64,000 nucleotides of DNA, taken from the NCBI RefSeq assembly GCF_022539505.1, contig NC_061510.1, positions 397,340,249 through 397,404,248 on the forward strand, read 5' to 3'. The notes below the pieces were generated by a model. It searched no databases. It saw only the letters and a program-made list of their open reading frames with translations, and was not told the DNA's origin. The position numbers were made by a program, and so were the translations under genes. This document shows, in pieces, positions 44,001-56,007 of this stretch (position 1 is the stretch's first letter; the number at the start of each line of letters is the position of its first letter). Origin of the DNA: Lolium rigidum (taxonomy: Eukaryota; Streptophyta; Magnoliopsida; Poales; Poaceae).

Positions 44001-44394
44001 CGAGATGAATACAATGCTATATGATATGAACTTTATGCCACCAGATAGTGATTGGCATATCACCTAAGTCGCATATTGGAAGAGTACGTATAATTGTTGG
44101 TCATGCCATTTTAGCTAGTCAGCTGGAAAATATTGGAGTTGTTAGTTCGGGAGGACAAAAACAGGAATTGTGAGCATTAAACGTGACATAGTGGCTAGTC
44201 TGATACATGATCCAGCAGGAAGCCCACACGAGCACTCGATTTCTTGTCACGTCCAATGTACACACACCCAGATACGGCAAAACAGGATACAGACGTACAG
44301 TTCACACAGCTAGTCAACCACTCCCACCGCTCATGTATGTACTCCGTCATGCTAGGTCTCGCAAACCGAGCCAACGCATTTTGTATACTTCACC

Positions 44395-45230
44395 AGCCCC
44401 GTCTCCAGGATTTGGGGGTCCCGGTGCGACTTACAAAATAGGGCTCTATTTTTTTATATTCAGACTCAATAACTAGTCAAATAATTACATACCTTTATTT
44501 CATTATATAAATTCAGAATGTGCTATTCCGCATAATCTGTTCTATTACGCACAAAGTTTGAAAATATGTCGAGTATTTATTCTAAAAGAGTAAATATTGC
44601 ACTAAAGTAATAAAGTAATCTCATGCTTCAAAAGCATCATCCATCCGTATGTTTTGAAATAAAATTTCAAGCATGGTCATGGTTAACAAAATTCTATATG
44701 CAACATTAGCAATAGGATAAAAGGGATGTTCTCCAAAAACTTCAGAATATCAAGGGGGCCATAGATTTCTCAAGTAAATCCGAGATAAATATTGACTTCC
44801 TCCACAATTCTTCTCCATCAATATTCCTCTGGTTTTCATGCTTAAGTGCAACCTCAAATTTGGCAGAAGCATCCTTCAAACTCTTATAAACAACTGAACT
44901 GAACAATAATTAGATCAGCGGCCGACTCGCAAGGCAAGCGGACAGCTGAATAGTAATTAAACACCAATTCGATATTTCTAGCTGATCTGGAATGTCGCCG
45001 CATCGCTCTCGCTCTCACATGCGATCGAGAAAAGAAGGGTGATCGTGGCCTGCTGGGCTATAGGAGCAAAGCAAATAGGGCCGCTGCAGCCTGCAGCTGG
45101 GCCACTAGGCCACTACCCAGCGTCGGGAAACTCCAATATTCTACGTTTTAAAGCTAAGAGCAAAAGACATAGTACTAGGCAGAATTTTTTGGGGCCCCCA
45201 CGATTTTGGGGGCCCTGTTCGGTTGATCAT
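44395..45230. mobile_element. AT-rich insertion with GGGGGTCCC/GGGGGCCC borders
   Basis: It is absent from the corresponding part of copy C. The left border phrase GATTTGGGGGTCCCGGTGCG and the right GATTTTGGGGGCCCTGTTCG are similar direct repeats. Beside the right one is the hairpin at 45191-45217. Such GGGGCCCC phrases occur in grass hAT-like elements, but termini and duplication were not resolved. Confidence 0.35.
45191..45217. repeat. GC-rich perfect hairpin
   Basis: GGGGCCCCCACGATTTTGGGGGCCC is a near-perfect inverted repeat, probably a terminus or subterminal structure of the AT-rich insertion beside it. Confidence 0.5.
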
Positions 45231-45289
45231 TTGGATCATGGCCATCGACGGGCCTAACTTCACGAGACATAGTACGTACATGCACGATG

Positions 45290-45740
45290 CACCAAAGGCG
45301 GTTCGAAGCTGAGCCCGTACCGCCGGCGCAGCCTACCCTCCCTCCTTGTGAGCCACTCCCGACGCCGCCACCAACTCTACAAATTTGGTCGTCAACGATG
45401 AAATAGACGCCGGCGCCATTGGTACGGAACCCCCCGACGTATCCGATGCCAACGGCCTGGCGCGGGCGGCCCGGCGGGTGCACCTTCCACAATGCCTCTC
45501 ATGCCAACAAACAGGTCCTTCTCCTTCTCCGCTCTTGCGTCAGCGGCGCATTCTCTTTGACGGCCGGAAGCAGGACAAAGCCCCGCCGCCGCTGCAGCCG
45601 GAACCACCATGCCCACATACTTTTGGCCATGGAGCCGCTCTAGCTAGTGTGGTGTGCGGCTGTGCGCTTGAAATCGATGCTACTGGTGCACTTCTGTAGT
45701 TGTGGTGTGGTAGTTTATCGTTTACATAGAACTTAAATAG
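45290..45740 (-). pseudogene. Small glycine-rich protein gene, copy F (broken)
   Basis: The promoter-like TTTACATAGAACTTAAATAGG at 45720-45740 precedes, on the minus strand, ATG at about 45634 (MAKSMWAWW) with an alanine-rich leader in the next frame. The core frame EKEKDLFVGMRGIVEG changes again to GIGYVGGFRTNGAGVYFIVDD and GRVGCAGG. Thus the start is preserved but there are at least two frameshifts. Flanks match copy C on both sides. Confidence 0.6.
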
Positions 45741-46306
45741 GCAGTGGAGGAGTACGTAGCACAGGAAGACCGGGGCAGTTGGGTCTTGAATGTTGTGTAG
45801 CGTTACTGGTGTTTCATTGTTTGTTTTGTTTTGCAGATATATAAGTGCATCAAAGCCTAGTTTTGCAAAAAGGCTCAGGGCCATGTTTTTGGGTTGCCAC
45901 TACCTAGATTGCTCGGTCGAGTGATAAAGTTCAGAAAACCCAAGGTATAGTGGAAAATAAATTGAGATTATGTTGAACCCAATCATCACCTACACCAGAT
46001 CAGTGACCCCAATCATCACCTACAAATATTGACAAGGTGAGAGCTTAGCTAGTTCAATCAGAGTTTGAACAGTTCATATTCAGTTCGATAACAAGAATCA
46101 CTAGGGGTTGAGAAATCACCCTAAGAAAACACCTAGGCCAAGTTCCAACGAATCATGACGAATTCCAACTCATGGTAATTCAGTCCAATATGCAGCAGCC
46201 CCGACCTATTGTGCTTCTTCCAGCGGTCCCTTTATGGAGATGTGGAGAGAATGCTTATTTGTGTGCTCCAAGAAAACAATGTTTTTCAAGTTTATGTACA
46301 ATTTTT
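45741..46306. other. No gene; flank of copy F
   Basis: 45760-45860 matches 19915-20005 (GACCGGGGCAG). The rest contains a short repeat of CCAATCATCACCTACA at about 45980 and 46006 and nothing recognisable. It continues, after removing the next two insertions, at 50753-50829 and 57703. Confidence 0.4.
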
Positions 46307-46482
46307 GTTGTAATATATTATTTTTTTTATTTTTCGAAATGGGGCATAGCCCAGCCTCTGCATCAGATTGATGCACACGGCTTTCATTTATTTAAAGCAG
46401 TTGTAGTTCAAAAGTTTTACATCACTGATCAGATAGGGTTGAGACATGTATCAACCAACGAAAGAAAAAGAAGCATACAAAG

Positions 46483-49400
46483 CTATCCATTCTGAATTCT
46501 ACTAGTGTGCCGCCACCCAGTAGCCTGGAAAAAGAAGTCCTGCGTAACCGTCAGCATACGGTTGCATCCAGTATCCATAATCTCCCGCTGATCTTCCGGG
46601 AGGAGGAATGCCCATTGTTGTATCCAGAAAGCCGCCCGTCGTATAACCTGCAAAAAATTTGTTCCCTTTTGTCTGTTAAAAATAAGATCATTCCGACTTG
46701 TCCATATAGACCAACATACAGCAGATATGCCAATCCTTATCCTGTTCTTATCCAGCTTTTTAACTCCATTTAGCCAATTTCCAAACATATTTGTAATATT
46801 AGCAGGAGGAGGTATATTAAATGTACAAAATATGATACGCCAAATGATTCTAGCAAAAGGGCAGGTTAAAAATAGGTGGTGAATAGTTTCTGATTCATTA
46901 CAGAAACAACATTTCTGACAACCCTTCCATTTACGTTTCGCCAAATTATCCTTTGTGAGCAACACTTTACTATTTAGGAACCACATAAATATTTTAATTT
47001 TTAGTGGAATCTTCAACTTCCACAAGTATTTTCGTAGAAACGGAGTGTGGCCATTCATTAGATCAAGATACAATGATTTGACATAATAGATACCGGACTC
47101 ATTAAGTTTCCAAACAAATTTATCCGGTGAATTCGTCAACTCGTACCGTCATTAGTCGTTGACACAAATTTATCCATTGATTCCATTTATATTCATTAAA
47201 CGCCCTTCTAAACCCGATATTTAGTGGAGTTTGTGCCAACACAGTGGACACTCTAACATTCTTTGTTTGTACAATATTATATAAGGCTGGATACTGCTGC
47301 GCTAGTGTCGTACCGCCAAGCCAGACATCTTCCCAAAATCGAATTTCTTCTCCATTTCCCAATTTAAAAGCTCCTCTTTTAAAAAAATCATCTTTCACAT
47401 GCATTAGACCTTTCCAGAATGGAGAGTCAGATTGTTTAACTTCCACCTGTGCTAAGGTCTGATTCTTTATGTATTTATTAGTAATAAGTTGTTGCCACAT
47501 TCCTTCCTCAGTAAGAATCTTAAACAACCATTTACTCAATAGGCACTTATTTTTTAGTTCCAAAACTTCAATTCCCAACCCTCCTTGGTCTTTAGGTCGA
47601 CACACCATATTCCACCTTGTGAGCCTATACTTTTTCTTTGTCTCATCGGTTTGCCAAAAGAAGCTGGATCTAAAAAATCTAACCGTTTTCCGACCCCTAC
47701 AGGAATCTCCAAAAACGATAGCATAAACATTGGTAGGCTCGTTAAGACCGAATTAATTAAAGTTAACCTGTCTCCGTACGAAAGTAATTTACTACGCCAA
47801 GTTCCTAGTTTTGCTCCAAAGCGGCTCTCAATCGGGTTCCATTCTAAATTTCTGAGTTTTCTAAAGTGTACCGGTATGCCTAGATATTTAATTGGCAAGG
47901 TTCCAACCTCGCAACCAAAAATCTGTCTGTATTGTATTTCTATGTCTTTAGCCTTTCCAAAGCAGAAGATCTCACTCTTATGAAAGTTAATTTTTAGACC
48001 AGACAATTGTTCAAACATAGATAGAATAAGTTTCATATTAATTGCTTTGTGGATGTCGTGTTCCAAAAACAATATCGTATCATCAGCATACTGGAGTATC
48101 GATACCCCCCCATCAACCAAATGGGGAATGAGGCTCCCAACTTGGCCGTCCTCTCTAGCCCGTGCAATTAGTATGGCAAGTACATCCGCAACAATATTGA
48201 AAAGAATCGGAGAGAAAGGATCACCTTGCTTCAATCCTTTTTTTGTTTGAAAATTATGCCCAATATCGTCATTAACTTTAATACCCACACTACCCCCTTG
48301 GACAATTTTTTTGATCAGATCACACCATTTAGGGTCAAAACCTTTCATCCTGAGCACTTGCTGTAAAAATGGCCACTTAACTTTATCGTATGCCTTTTCA
48401 AAATCAATTTTAAAAAGAACCCCATCTAATTTTTTCCGATGCATTTCGTGTATAGTTTCGTGTAGGACTACCACACCCTCAAGTATATGGCGCCCTGGCA
48501 TAAAGGCTGTCTGTGTTGGTCGAATTATTTTCTGAACAACCGTAGAAATGCGAATTGTAGCTACCTTAGTAAAAATTTTGAAGCTGACATTTAATAAGTA
48601 AATAGGTCTGTATTGTTGAATTTGAGTAGCATTTTCCTTCTTGGGTAGTAATGTAATGACTCCAAAGTTCAACTTATATAGGGGCAAATCTCCACTATGC
48701 AATTGAGTGAACAAAGCCATTAAATCGTTTTTAACAATAGTCCAACAATTCTGATAAAATTCCGCGGGAAAACCATCGGGGCCAGGGGCCTTATTATGCT
48801 CCATTTGGGAGATAGCTTCAAAGACTTCCTCCACCGTAAAAGGGGCCGAAAGAATGGTGTTTTCTTCAGGTGTCAATTGGGGGATATCCAACACATGATT
48901 CTCCATCATAGAGAAGGAATTATTTTCAGGTTCCCCGAACAGCTTTTTATAATATTCAGTAATGTAAACCTTTAAATTATCATTGCCCACTATCGTTCCT
49001 TCCTCTTGCTCTAATTGGAAGATCTTTTTCTTTCTATGTTTGCCATTTGCAACAAGATGAAAATATTTCGTGTTAGAGCCACCTTCCTGTATGTGTTTAA
49101 CTTTGGCCCGTTGTGCCCATTTTTGTTCTTCTTCACGTCTTAGCTTATTTAGGCTAGCATGAGCAACCTTCAAATTATTTTGTTCCGAAATAGACAATTG
49201 TTGAGTCTCGGCTTTAATATCTAAGCAATCAATAATACTAAGAAGCCTCTCCCTTTCTTTTCTATATTTGCCACTTAAGTTTTTTGCCCAGCCTCGTAAA
49301 AATCTACGTAAATGTCTAATTCGTTTTTGCCAGGTTTCAATGGGTGAGCGTCCGGGTGAAATTGCTGCCCATTCAGCAGCAACCATTGCATGAAACCCTT

Positions 49401-50172
49401 CAACGTCAAACCAGGACAATTCAAAGGAAAATCTTGCAGTATTCCCTCTATGTGCATGTTGGCCCGAATCAATTAGAAGTGGTGTATGGTCCGATCCTGC
49501 TCTAGTAAGTGCCCTCACAGTGACAAGGGGAAATTTTTGTTCCCACTCAACACTAGCCAAAACCCTATCCAATTTTTCATATGTTGGATTGGTTCTTCTA
49601 GTGGCCCAAGTAAATTGTCTCCCAGAGAGTACAATCTCCCTCAAATTTAAATTTTCAATAATAGCATTAAACACAAACGGCCATCGGGGATTAAAATTGT
49701 CATTGCTTTTATCTTCTCGTCTACGTAAGATATTAAAGTTGCCCGCTAACAACATTGGTAGATTCTCATCCTCACACGTCCGCACTAACTCAGAGAGAAA
49801 GGCGGACTTATAGGCATCCTGTGCTGCCCCATACACAGGGATGAGGATCCACTCAAAACCATCTAACTTAGATCGTAAATATAATTTGACACAAAAATCT
49901 CCATTATCTACTTTTTTAACCAACAAGGTTTGTGCATTAATACCAACTAGGATTCCTCCCGAACGGCCATGAGGTGGTAAACAGAACCACATAAAATCAT
50001 TTCCCGCAGCTAACCCCGATAAAAAATTCACCGTAAAGTTTGATCTTCCAGTTTCTAAAAGAGCAATAAAATCAAGTCTGTGTTCTTTAATCGCCTCAGT
50101 AACAAAAAGGTGCTTCCCTGGATCTCTAAACCCTTCACAATTCCAAGTCATACCCCGTAAACCCTCCATCAA
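46483..50172 (-). pseudogene. LINE ORF2: endonuclease and reverse transcriptase
   Basis: The first frame (50172-47554, 872 codons) starts MMEGLRGMTWNCEGFRD, the typical beginning of an apurinic-type endonuclease domain (SDHTPLL near residue 230). It then holds the reverse transcriptase with NKAPGPDGFPAEFY, a GLKQGDPFSPILF motif and the catalytic YADD at about residues 695-698. The frame is lost near 47640 and resumes at 47608-47120. It shifts again near 47130 to 47139-46483, which holds the zinc-binding C-terminus (CQKCCFCNESETIHHLFLTC) and the stop at 46483. Two frameshifts make the copy inactive; otherwise all domains are present. Confidence 0.9.
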
Positions 50173-50716
50173 GACTGCTTTTTATTGATTCTTTTAATTC
50201 TAATCCTGTCACTTCTCCTAACATTTGTCTTATCATAAGACTTTTTTTCCGTTTTGGCTTAACTACCGAATGAGAAATCAGACTGTCTATGTGTTCATCT
50301 AAATTTTCATCAGAAAAATCATTTAAGTCTTCACATAGATCGGAAGCACGACTAACAACAAGGCAAGACGGTAAAGTATCCTCCTCCTCTAGTGTCTTAT
50401 CATTTTTTAGGAAAGTTAAAACTCGTTTCTTTTCAGTTTCCTTGATTAATTGTGCGGCAGCCCGTTCAGATTTTGAGTTACTACCCATAGAAATGCCAAG
50501 TGTCTTAGCTCTACTAATAATATCTTCATCAGAGAAAGCATAAAAGGATGAATGGGTATCCAAAATAGTACCTTGAGTATGCAGGTTATTACGTTGTTGG
50601 GCAATCATCATTGCCCTCTCCAATTGAGTTGCGTCGGCGTTTGGTTGAGCCCTGAGTCGTTCACTTGATCTCAGCCCCACCTCCGCATTAGGAAGAATAC
50701 CACCAAACTTGATCAC
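50135..50716 (-). pseudogene. LINE ORF1, C-terminal fragment
   Basis: The frame is open from the 5' truncation point to a stop at 50135, overlapping the ORF2 start by 38 bases as is common in plant LINEs. It is charged and hydrophilic (KPKRKKSLMIRQMLGEV near its end). The N-terminal half with any RNA-binding domain or zinc knuckle is missing. Confidence 0.65.
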
Positions 50717-50829
50717 CTCATCCAGGCTAGGCTTTCCTGAGTTGTAATATATATGTTGATTTATTCTGAAAGAAATTTGGAGATTTTAAGATGGAGCAAC
50801 GTATACCTCTCACGTATATATGAGAGCTC

Positions 50830-52538
50830 TGATGTCTACGGGAGCTTCTATTCTTGTAGACAGTGTTGGGCCTCCAAGAGCAGAGGTTTGTAGAACAGCA
50901 GCAAGTTTCCCTTAAGTGCATCACCCAAGGTTTATCGAACTCGGGGAGGAAGAGGTCAAAGATATCCCTCTCATGCAACCCCGCAACCACAAAGCAAGAA
51001 GTCTCTTGTGTCCCCAACACACCTAATAGGTGCACTAGTTCGGCGAAGAGATAGTGAAATACAGGTGGTATAAATAAGTAGTAGCAACGGCACCGGAAAA
51101 GTGCTTTGCCCAGGACGAGTAAACAAGCGAGTAGTAACGCAGCAAGTAGTAACGCAAGAAAACAGTAAACAAGCAGCGATAGCGATATTTAGGAACAAGG
51201 CCTAGGGATTAGACTTTCACTAGTGGACACTCTCAACATTGATCACATAACAGAATAGATAAATGCATACTCTACACTTTTGTTGGATGATGAACACATT
51301 GCGTAGGATTATACGAACCCTCAATGCCGGAGTTAACAAGCTCCACAATAATGCTCATATTTTAGTAACCTTTAGTGTAAGATAGATCAAAAGACTAAAC
51401 CAAGTACTAGCATAGCATGCACACTCGTCACCTTCATGCATATGTAGGAGGAATAGATCACATCAATATTATCATAGCAATAGTTAACTTCGCAATCTAC
51501 AAGAGATCATGATCATAGCATAAACCAAGTACTAACACGGTGCACACACTCGTCACCTTTGCACACGTGCAGGAGGAATAAAACTACTTTAATAACATTG
51601 CTAGAGTAGCACATAGATAAATTGTGATACAAACACATTGCAATCATAAAGAGATATAAATAAGCACCTCACTATGCCATTCAACAGTGAATAAGTATTC
51701 GTGAAATATAGCCTAAGAGACCCACACGGTGCACACACTCGTCACCTTTACACACGTGGGACAAGGAGTCTCCGGAGATCACATAAGTAAAACCCACTTG
51801 ACTAGCATAATGACATCTAGATTACAAGCATCATCATATGAATCTCAATCATGTAAGGCAGCTCATGAGATTATTGTATTGAAGCACATAGGAGAGAGAT
51901 GAACCACACAGCTACCGGTACAGCCCCGAGCCTCGATGGAGAACTACTCCCTCCTCATGGGAGCAGCAGCAGCGGTGATGAAGATGGCGGTGGAGATGGC
52001 AGCGGTGTCGATGGAGAAGCCTTCCGGGGGCACTTCCCTGCTCCGGCAGGGTGCCGGAACAGAGACTCCCGTCCCCCAGATCTTGGCTTCGCGATGGCGG
52101 CGGCTCTGGAAGGTTTTCCGTATCGTGGTTTTTTCGCATCAGGGGTTTCGCGACGGAGGCTTTATATAGGCGAAGAGGCGGCGCAGGAGGGTCGAAGGGG
52201 TGGCCACACCATATGGCGGCGGGGGCCCCCCCTAGGCCGCGCCGCCTTGTGGTGTCGCCACCTCGTGGCCCCACTTCGTATGTTCTTCGGTCTTCTGGAA
52301 GCTCCGTGGAAAAATAGGCCCCTGGGTCTTCGTTTCGTCCAATTCCGAGAATATTTCGTTACTAGGATTTCTGAAACCAAAAACAGCGAGAAAACAGGAA
52401 CCGGCACTTCGGCATCTTGTTAATAGGTTAGTTCCGTAAAATGCACGAATATGACATAAAGTGTACATAAAACATGTAGGTATCATCAATAATATGGCAT
52501 AGAACATAAGAAATTATCGATACGTCGGAGACGTATCA
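50830..52538 (-). mobile_element. 3' LTR of the non-autonomous Gypsy element
   Basis: On the minus strand it runs TGATACGTCTCCGACG...CATCA. The plus sequence starts TGATGTCTACGGGAGC and ends GGAGACGTATCA. TATA-like CCTATATAAA (minus; 52161-52170) lies upstream of a GC-rich transcribed part. Confidence 0.9.
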
Positions 52539-55108
52539 AGCATCCCTAAGCTTAGTTCTCGCTCGTCCCGAGCAGGTAAAACGATAACAAAGATAATTTC
52601 TGAAGTGATATGCCATCATAACCTTGATCATACTATTTGTAAACATATGTAGTGGATGCAGCGATCAAAACAATGGTAATGACATGAGTAAACAAGTGAA
52701 TCATAAAGCAAAGACTTTTCATGAATAGTACTTCAAGACAAGTATTAATAAGTCTTGCATAAGAGTTAACTCATAAAGCAATAAATCAAAGTAAAGGTAT
52801 TGAAGCAACACAAAGGAAGATTAAGTTTCAGCGGTTGCTTTCAACTTGTAACATGTATATCTCATGGATAGTTGTCAACATAGAGTAATATAACAAGTAC
52901 AATATGCAAATATGTAAGAATCAATGCACAGCTTCACACAAGTGTTTGCTTCTTGAGGTGGAGAGAAATAGGTGAACCGACTCAACATAAAAGTAAAAGA
53001 ATGGTCCTTCAAAGAGGAAAGCATCGATTGCTATATTTGTGCTAGAGCTTTTATTTTGAAAACATGAAACAATTTTGTCAACGGTAGTAATAAAGCATAT
53101 GAGTTATGTACATTATATCTTACAAGTTGCAAGTCTCATGCATAGTATACTAATAGTGCCCGCACCTTGTCCTAATTAACTTGGACCACCGGATCTTTGC
53201 AATGCACATGTTTTGACCAAGTGTCACAATGGGGTACCTCCATGCCGCCTGTACAAAGGTCTAAGGAGAAAGCTCGCATTTTGGATTTCTCGCTTTTGAT
53301 TATTCTCAACTTAGACATCCATACCGGGACAACATGGACAACAGATAATGGACTCCTCTTTAATGCATAAGCATGTGGCAACAATTATTATTATCATATG
53401 AGATTGAGGATATATGTCCAAACTGAAACTTCCACCATGAATCCTGGCTTTAGTTAGCGGCCCAAAGTTCTTCTCTAACAGTATGCATGCTCCAACCATG
53501 AAGGTGGTAGATCGCTCTTGCTTCAGACAAGATGGACATGCATAGAAACTCACATGATATTCAACAAAGAATAGTTGATGGCGTCCCCAGAAGCATGGTT
53601 ATCGCACAACAAGCAACTTAATAAGAGATAAAGTGCATAAGTACATATTCAATACCACAATAGTTTTTAAGCTATTTGTCCCATGAGTTATATATTGCAA
53701 AGGTGAATGATGGAATTTTAAAGGTAGCACTCAAGCAATTTACTTTGGAATGGCGAATAAATACCATGTAGTAGGTAGGTATGGTGGACACAAATGGCAT
53801 AGTGGTTGGCTCAAGTATTTTGGATGCATGAGAAGTATTCCCTCTCGATACAAGGTTTAGGCTAGCAAGGTTATTTGAAACAAACACAAGGATGAACAGT
53901 ACAGCAAAACTCACATAAAAGACATATGGTAAACATTATAAGACTCCATACCGTCTTCCTTGTTGTTCAAAACTCAATACTAGATGTTATCTAGACTCTA
54001 GAGAAACCAAATATGCAAACCAAATTAGCAAGCTCTAAGTATTTCTTCATTAATGGGTGCAAAGTATATGATGCAAGAGCTTAAACATGAGCACAACAAT
54101 TGCCAAGTATCACATTATCCAAGACATTATAGCAATTTACTACATGTATCATTTTCCAATTCCAACCATATAACAAATTAACGAAGAAGAAACTTCGCCA
54201 TGAAAATTAAAAGCTAAGAACACATGTGTTCATATGAACCAACGGAGCGTGTCTCTCTCCCACACAAGCATTTATTCAAACAAAAACAAAAACAAAAGCA
54301 CACGGACGCTCCAAGTAAAGTACATAAGATGTGGCCGAATAAAAATATAGTTTCAAGAGAAGGAACCTGATAATTTGTTGATGAAGAAGGGGATGCCTTG
54401 GGCATCCCCAAGCTTAGACGCTTGAGTCTTCTTAGAATATGCAGGGGTGAACCACTGGGGCATCCCCAAGCTTAGAGCTTTCACTCTCCTTGATCATGTT
54501 GCATCATACTCCTCTCTTGATCCTTGAAAACTTCCTCCACACCAAACTCGAAACAACTCATTAGAGGGTTAGTGCATAATCAAAAACTCACATGTTCAGA
54601 GGTGACACAATCATTCTTAACACTTCTGGACATTGCTCAAAGCTACTGGAAGGTAATGGAACAAAGAAATCCACCCAACACAGCGAAAGAAGCAATGCGA
54701 AATAAAAGGCAGAATCTGTCAAAACAGAACAGTCCGTAAAGACGAATTTTAAAAGGGCACCAGACTTGCTCAAATGAAAATTCCCAAATTGAATGAAAGT
54801 TGCGTACATATCTGAGGATCACTCACGTAAATTGGCATAATTTTCTGAGTTACCTACAGAAGAATTAGACCCAGATTCGTGACAGCAAAGAAATCTGGAA
54901 CTGCGCAGTAATCCAAATCTAGTACTTACTTTACTATCAAAGACTTTACTTGGCACAACAAAACACAAAACTAAGATAAGGAGAGGTTGCTACAGTAGTA
55001 AACAACTTCCAAGACACAAATATAAAACAAAGTACTGTAGCAAAATAACACATGGGTTATCTCCCAAGAAGTTCTTTCTTTATAGCCATTAAGATGGGCT
55101 CAGTAGTT
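52539..55108 (-). other. Non-coding internal region of the non-autonomous element
   Basis: About 2.5 kb without a credible gene. Near 52550 the minus strand shows AAGCTTAGGGATGCT just before the LTR, acting as the polypurine tract. AAGCTT with GGGATGCCC-type phrases repeats at 54395-54480. 54530-55050 is the inverted homologue of 63545-64000. Confidence 0.6.
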
Positions 55109-55843
55109 TTAATGATGCACTCGCAAGAAATAGTATTTGAAGCAAAAGAGAGCATCAAGGGGTAAATTCAAAACACATTTAAGTCTAACATGCTTCCTAT
55201 GCATAGGAATCTTGTAAATAAACAAATTCATGAAGCATAATGCAACAAGCATAGAAAGATAAAACAAGTGCAGCTTCAAGATTTTCAGCAAAAAGAGAGG
55301 TGTTTTAGTAACATGAAAATTTCTACAACCATATTTTCCTCTCTCATAATAACTTTCAGTAGCATCATGAGCAAACTCAACAATATAACTATCACATAAA
55401 GCATTTTTATCATGAGTCTCATGCATAAAATTATTACTCTCCACATAAGCATAATCAATTTTATTAGTTGTAGTGGGAGCAAATTCAACAAAGTAGCTAT
55501 CATTATTATTCTCATCAAGTGTAGGAGGCATAGTATAATCACAATAAAATTTACTCTCCATAGTAGGTGGCACCAAAAGACCACTATCATTATAATCATA
55601 AATAGGAGGCAAAGTATCATCAAAGAAAATTTTCTCCTCAATGCTTGGGGGACTAAAAAGATCATGAAAACCAGCTTCCCCAAGCTTAGAACTTTCTATA
55701 TCATTATCAACAATGGTGTTCAAAGCGTTCATACTAATATTACTACCAGCATGCAAATAAGATTTCATAGGTTTTTTAATTTTCACATCAAACAATCCAT
55801 GTTTTAAATCAGGAAATAGAATAAGAAACTCATTGTTGTCCAT
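55109..55843 (-). CDS. Unknown ORF of the non-autonomous Gypsy element
   Basis: It has 244 codons from ATG (MDNNEFLILFPDLKHGLFDV) in the place where gag would be. The first two thirds are acidic, with repeated DYxDSG/LPP(I/T)-like phrases (FFDDTLPPIYDY; YCDYTMPPTLDE) that look like an internal duplication. The last third is hydrophobic (FLLKILKLHLFYLSMLVALCFM) and could be a membrane segment. No protease or polymerase motif is present. I know similar ORFs only as uncharacterised proteins of Triticeae repeats. The open frame is intact. Confidence 0.55.
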   Translation of the reverse strand: MDNNEFLILFPDLKHGLFDVKIKKPMKSYLHAGSNISMNALNTIVDNDIESSKLGEAGFHDLFSPPSIEEKIFFDDTLPPIYDYNDSGLLVPPTMESKFYCDYTMPPTLDENNNDSYFVEFAPTTTNKIDYAYVESNNFMHETHDKNALCDSYIVEFAHDATESYYERGKYGCRNFHVTKTPLFLLKILKLHLFYLSMLVALCFMNLFIYKIPMHRKHVRLKCVLNLPLDALFCFKYYFLRVHH

Positions 55844-55980
55844 TATGCCAAACTAGTGTAAACAAGAAACAAAAAGATGCAATTGCAGGATCTAAAGGAA
55901 ATAGCTTCGAGCACAAACACAATGGCGCCTGAAAAGTATCGTTACCCGGAACCGGAGTATGAGTGCCTTTTACCTTTCCT

Positions 55981-55998
55981 CCCCGACAACGGCGCCGG
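55981..55998 (-). other. Primer binding site of the non-autonomous element
   Basis: On the minus strand CCGGCGCCGTTGTCGGGG, a close match to the tRNA-Asp primer site of Athila elements (see 61095), with one or two differences. It lies nine bases inside the 5' LTR. Confidence 0.75.
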
Positions 55999-56007
55999 AA
56001 AAGTGCT

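Larger units (their letters stand above)
46319..50740 (-). mobile_element. L1-like LINE, 5'-truncated in ORF1
   Basis: A direct repeat GTTGTAATATAT at 46307-46318 and 50741-50752 flanks the element. The minus-strand 3' end is ...CAGAGGCTGGGCTATGCCCC...CGAAAAAT with an A-tract (plus-strand T-run 46321-46328). It carries the end of ORF1 and all of ORF2. The right flank is followed by a Gypsy insertion 77 bp later. Confidence 0.9.

Noticed and set aside
51899..52507. ORFs of up to 174 codons in the Gypsy LTR, repeated at 57063-57666
   Set aside because: They lie within the LTRs of one element and follow its GC-rich promoter/leader; duplicated by the LTR structure itself.
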